A model generated the notes under the pieces. The model was not told where the DNA came from, did not search any database, and saw nothing but the letters and a program-made list of their open reading frames with translations. From Pseudomonadota bacterium (lineage in GTDB: Bacteria; Pseudomonadota; Alphaproteobacteria; Acetobacterales; Acetobacteraceae): a stretch of DNA of 9,266 nt. The stretch is from positions 1-9,266 of the forward strand of contig JAKAZJ010000043.1 in assembly GCA_021826565.1 (NCBI GenBank), written 5' to 3'. Positions 7,014 to 9,266 of this stretch are shown here, piece by piece. A program made the position numbers and the translations under genes. Each line of letters starts with the position of its first letter. Position 1 is the first letter of the stretch.

Positions 7014-8117
7014 GTGCTCCACGACCTGCCCGAACTGCTGCGCAGCCTTGCCGCTTTCGCCCTTGTCCTCGGGGTCCTGATCTTCTTTCACGAGCTCGGC
7101 CACTACCTTGCCGCACGCTGGCGGGGGGTGAAGGTGGAGGCATTTTCGCTGGGCTTCGGCCCTGCCCTGCTCACCCGCACCGACCGCGCCGGGACGGTGT
7201 GGAAACTCTGCGTGTTGCCGCTGGGCGGCTACGTCAAGCTGCACGGTCAGGAACGCCCGCAGGACGTAGCGCCAGAGGTGCGGGCGGCCTGGATCAAGGG
7301 CAAGACCTTCCATGACAAGCCGCTGGCGTCGCGCGCAATCGTGGTCGCGGCCGGGCCGGTGGCCAATTTCATCCTGGCGATGGTGGTGTTCGCGCTGCTG
7401 TTCGGCTTCATCGGCCATCCCGTGACGCTGCCGATCGTCGATACCGTGCTGCCGCATTCGGCCGCAGCCACCGCAGGGCTGAAGGTCGGCGACCGGATCA
7501 CCTCCGTCAACACGACGGCGATCGATAATTTCCAGACCCTGCAACACGTGATCGAGGCGCGGCCGGCGACCCGGATCACGGTGGGTTTCCAGCGTGCGGG
7601 CAAGGGCATGACCGTATCCCTGGTCACCGGGGCACGCGCGATCGACGGGCGCAACGTGGGACTCCTGGGCATCGCCGGTAACCAGATGGCGTATCAGCCG
7701 ATGTCGCCTCCGGCCGCGCTGGCCGCAGGCGTGCGGGAAACCTGGCACATCACCGCGCAGACCGCGGCCGGGCTGTGGCAGATCATCGACGGGCAGCGCG
7801 GCACCAAGGATCTGGGCGGGCCGATCCGGATCGCCCAGCTTTCGGGCCAGGTGGCGGGCCTCGGCTTGCCGGATTTCCTGTCCTTCATCGCCATCCTGTC
7901 GGTGAATATCGGCCTCATCAACCTGTTCCCGATCCCGATCCTGGACGGCGGCCATCTGCTGTTCTACCTGCTGGAGGCGATCCGCGGTCGGCCGCTGCCC
8001 CAGCGGGCGCAGGAATACGGGTTCCGCGCCGGGCTCGCCCTGCTGGCATGCCTGTTTGTCTTCGCCACATTCAATGACCTCAACCATCTCGGCCTGTTCC
8101 ACTGGTTCGTCCGCTAG
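7014..8117 (+). CDS. rseP: Site-2 intramembrane zinc metalloprotease RseP (MmpA-like)
   Basis: This inner-membrane protease cuts membrane-embedded substrates such as anti-sigma factors and signal peptide remnants. In Caulobacter the homologue MmpA acts on PodJ. The 367 residues are shorter than the roughly 450 of E. coli, because only one PDZ domain (about 140-205, with SAAATAGLKVGDRITSVN) is present; this is common in alphaproteobacteria. The zinc site HELGH (26-30) lies in the first membrane helix. LPLGGYVKL (68-76) follows, then AAGPVANFILAMVVFALLFGF, then the second active-site motif NLFPIPILDGGH (303-314), which supplies the metal-binding Asp, and a final hydrophobic segment near 338-353. 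I chose the GTG at 7014 because GGGGA lies 7 nt upstream and the product then begins LHDLPELL, as in relatives. A GTG at 6960, 2 nt after dxr, would add 18 unmatched residues. The stop lies inside the next gene. Confidence 0.94.
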   Translation: MLHDLPELLRSLAAFALVLGVLIFFHELGHYLAARWRGVKVEAFSLGFGPALLTRTDRAGTVWKLCVLPLGGYVKLHGQERPQDVAPEVRAAWIKGKTFHDKPLASRAIVVAAGPVANFILAMVVFALLFGFIGHPVTLPIVDTVLPHSAAATAGLKVGDRITSVNTTAIDNFQTLQHVIEARPATRITVGFQRAGKGMTVSLVTGARAIDGRNVGLLGIAGNQMAYQPMSPPAALAAGVRETWHITAQTAAGLWQIIDGQRGTKDLGGPIRIAQLSGQVAGLGLPDFLSFIAILSVNIGLINLFPIPILDGGHLLFYLLEAIRGRPLPQRAQEYGFRAGLALLACLFVFATFNDLNHLGLFHWFVR

Positions 8118-8718
8118 CCCGCGCCTCGCTCTACGCGGGCTGCGCAGAGCGATCGCGGGGCCGTTCGACCTGACCGTGGCCGCCGGGGAATGTGTTGCCG
8201 TCGCCGGCCCGTCGGGCGCGGGAAAGTCGCTGTTCCTGCGCATGATCGCCGATCTGGACCCGAATGACGGAGCGGTCGCGCTGGACGGGCACGACCGCGC
8301 CGGGTTTGCCATACCCGATTGGCGGCGCCAGGTGGTCTATTGCCCGGCCGAGTCCGGCTGGTGGGCTGAGACGGTGGCAGAGCATTTCACGAAGATCGAC
8401 CGGGAGCGGCTGCTGCTGCTGGCACCGCGGCTGGGGCTGGACGCGGCGCTGACCGAAGCCCCGGTGGACCGATTATCCTCGGGCGAGCGTCAGCGCCTGG
8501 CGCTGGCGCGCGCACTGCTGCTGGACCCGAAAGTCTTGCTGGCCGACGAACCGACCGGACCGCTGGACCCGGACAACACGGCGCGGGTGGAAGCGCTGCT
8601 GGCCGAGCATCTGCGGGCCGGCATGGCGCTGGTTCTGGTCACCCATGACAGGGGCCAGGCCGGCCGCCTGGCGCGGCGGCATCTGCGGTTGGAGGCGGGG
8701 CGGTTCGTGACATCCTGA
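8074..8718 (+). CDS. Small ABC transporter ATPase, FetA/YbbL-like, without a visible permease
   Basis: This is a cytoplasmic ATP-binding subunit of 214 residues, a bare nucleotide-binding domain. Visible parts are Walker A GPSGAGKS (45-52), the signature LSSGERQRLALARAL (134-148), Walker B VLLADEPTGPLD (154-165) with catalytic Glu159, and the switch His in VTHD (189-192). Where the Q-loop glutamine belongs, the chain reads VVYCPAESGWWAETV (87-101), with Ala92 at the expected position and Glu93 next to it. Size and layout resemble E. coli FetA (YbbL), which acts with the permease FetB in iron export. No FetB-like gene follows; the next gene converges from the other strand. The ATG at 8074 overlaps rseP by 44 nt and is the first ATG of the frame. 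Its first 15 residues are Ser/Thr-rich and have no family match. The ATPase call is firm. The transported substrate and partner are unknown. Confidence 0.9.
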   Translation: MTSTISACSTGSSASPRLALRGLRRAIAGPFDLTVAAGECVAVAGPSGAGKSLFLRMIADLDPNDGAVALDGHDRAGFAIPDWRRQVVYCPAESGWWAETVAEHFTKIDRERLLLLAPRLGLDAALTEAPVDRLSSGERQRLALARALLLDPKVLLADEPTGPLDPDNTARVEALLAEHLRAGMALVLVTHDRGQAGRLARRHLRLEAGRFVTS

Positions 8719-8760
8719 TCAGTCACGCCGAGGCCCGTCACATCCTGATCCGTCACGCCG
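8706..8760. repeat. 30-bp tandem repeat with 15-bp phasing between convergent genes
   Basis: Two 25-bp copies, at 8706-8730 and 8736-8760, differ at only two positions and are offset by exactly 30 bp. The core is CATCCTGATC followed by a GTCACGCCG block. Inside this, GTGAC or GTCAC recurs at 8707, 8722, 8737 and 8752, every 15 bp. The stop of the ATPase gene (8716-8718) lies in the first copy and the stop of the minus-strand gene (8753-8755) lies in the second. Confidence 0.85.
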
Positions 8761-9266
8761 GCGTCGCACCGAGGCGACCGTACCCACCCCCGCCCGGCGT
8801 TTCGATCACGAACACATCCCCCACCGCCATCGCCGCTTTCGCGGTCCCGCCCAGAGTTTCGTGCGATCCGTCCGCGCGTTCCACCGCTTGCCGCCCGGCC
8901 GCGCCATCCGCGCCACCCGCCAGCCCGAACGGTGCCACGTTCCGCCGCGACGCCACGATCACCGCCGTCATCGGATGCAGGAACCGGATCCGCCGCACCG
9001 CGCCATCCCCGCCATGATACGCGCCCGCGCCGCCCGAACCACGCCGGATCGCGAAGGTTTCCAGCCGCACCGGGTAGCGCAGTTCCAGCACCTCGGGATC
9101 GGTCATGCGCGTGTTCGTCATATGCGTCTGCACCGCCGCGGTCCCGGCGAACCCCGGTCCCGCGCCGGTGCCGCCGCAGATCGTTTCGTAATACTGCCAC
9201 ACATCGTCGCCGAACAGGAAATTGTTCATCGTCGCCTGCGAGCACGCCATCGACCCCAGCGCGCCG
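8753..9266 (-). CDS. Hydantoinase B / 5-oxoprolinase family protein, C-terminal part (5' end outside window)
   Basis: This is the last 170 residues of an ATP-dependent amidohydrolase of the HyuB/OplA group, which opens five-membered cyclic amides such as hydantoins or 5-oxoproline. The visible chain begins GALGSMACSQATMNNFLFGD and continues with YYETICGGTGAGPGF, then THMTNTRMTDPEVLE and YPVRLETFAIRRGSGG, then GGDGAVRRIRFL, and ends GDVFVIETPGGGGYG. All of these are strongly conserved near the C-terminus of the family. The frame is open to the window edge, so the ATG at 9250 is an internal methionine. The stop is TGA at 8753-8755, 34 nt from the stop of the converging ATPase gene. HyuB subunits often pair with a HyuA gene, or the two are fused in one long 5-oxoprolinase; which applies here lies outside the window. 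The preferred substrate cannot be assigned from this part. Confidence 0.93.
   Translation of the reverse strand, partial: GALGSMACSQATMNNFLFGDDVWQYYETICGGTGAGPGFAGTAAVQTHMTNTRMTDPEVLELRYPVRLETFAIRRGSGGAGAYHGGDGAVRRIRFLHPMTAVIVASRRNVAPFGLAGGADGAAGRQAVERADGSHETLGGTAKAAMAVGDVFVIETPGGGGYGRLGATPA

Noticed and set aside
6996..8312. A 438-codon open frame on the minus strand opposite rseP and the ATPase gene
   Set aside because: It has no recognisable domain, is rich in Arg/Gln/His/Asp, as antisense frames of GC-rich genes are, and lies entirely opposite genes with clear family motifs.
8706..8760. Possible minimal CRISPR array
   Set aside because: There are only two copies, with a 5-bp interval and no spacer-sized unique sequence. 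It is a plain tandem repeat.

Overview
The window comes from a GC-rich genome with dense, often overlapping genes. Two things point to an alphaproteobacterium: the order pyrH-frr-uppS-cdsA-dxr-rseP, and proteins of the type I recall from Acetobacteraceae and other Rhodospirillales. The family-level placement is inference from memory of homologues and was not tested by a search.

Layout. (1) Bases 1-2804, minus strand: a CUT1-type (MalEFG-like) sugar or polyol ABC importer. It reads from a Tat-exported solute-binding protein (1446-2804), through a first permease (413-1360), to a second permease (1-411) cut by the window edge. No ATPase gene is in view. (2) Bases 2805-2979: a divergent intergenic region holding a good sigma70-like promoter candidate for the importer and two short hairpins in its leader. 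(3) Bases 2980-8117, plus strand: a tight housekeeping run. It holds UMP kinase (pyrH), ribosome recycling factor (frr), undecaprenyl-diphosphate synthase (uppS), CDP-diacylglycerol synthase (cdsA), DXP reductoisomerase (dxr) and the site-2 intramembrane protease RseP. (4) Bases 8074-8718: a small ABC ATPase of FetA/YbbL type, overlapping the end of rseP and with no permease partner in view. (5) Bases 8719-8752: a 34-nt tail-to-tail gap built from a 30-bp tandem repeat. (6) Bases 8753-9266, minus strand: the C-terminal part of a hydantoinase B / 5-oxoprolinase-family protein.

The genes of the plus-strand run are linked by function. dxr makes MEP, which feeds isoprenoid synthesis. UppS uses isoprenoid units to build the C55 lipid carrier for peptidoglycan and other envelope polymers. 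CdsA makes CDP-diacylglycerol for phospholipids, and RseP handles envelope stress proteolysis. pyrH and frr add UTP/CTP supply and ribosome recycling. The cluster is conventional, but both edges differ from the common arrangement: rpsB-tsf is not upstream of pyrH, and bamA does not follow rseP.

I did not find a clearly new biological system. The most interesting points are the ATPase with an altered Q-loop and no visible partner, the 15-bp-phased repeat between convergent genes, and several possible RNA switches or hairpins in short intergenic gaps (3723-3755, 6967-6998, 1407-1430).
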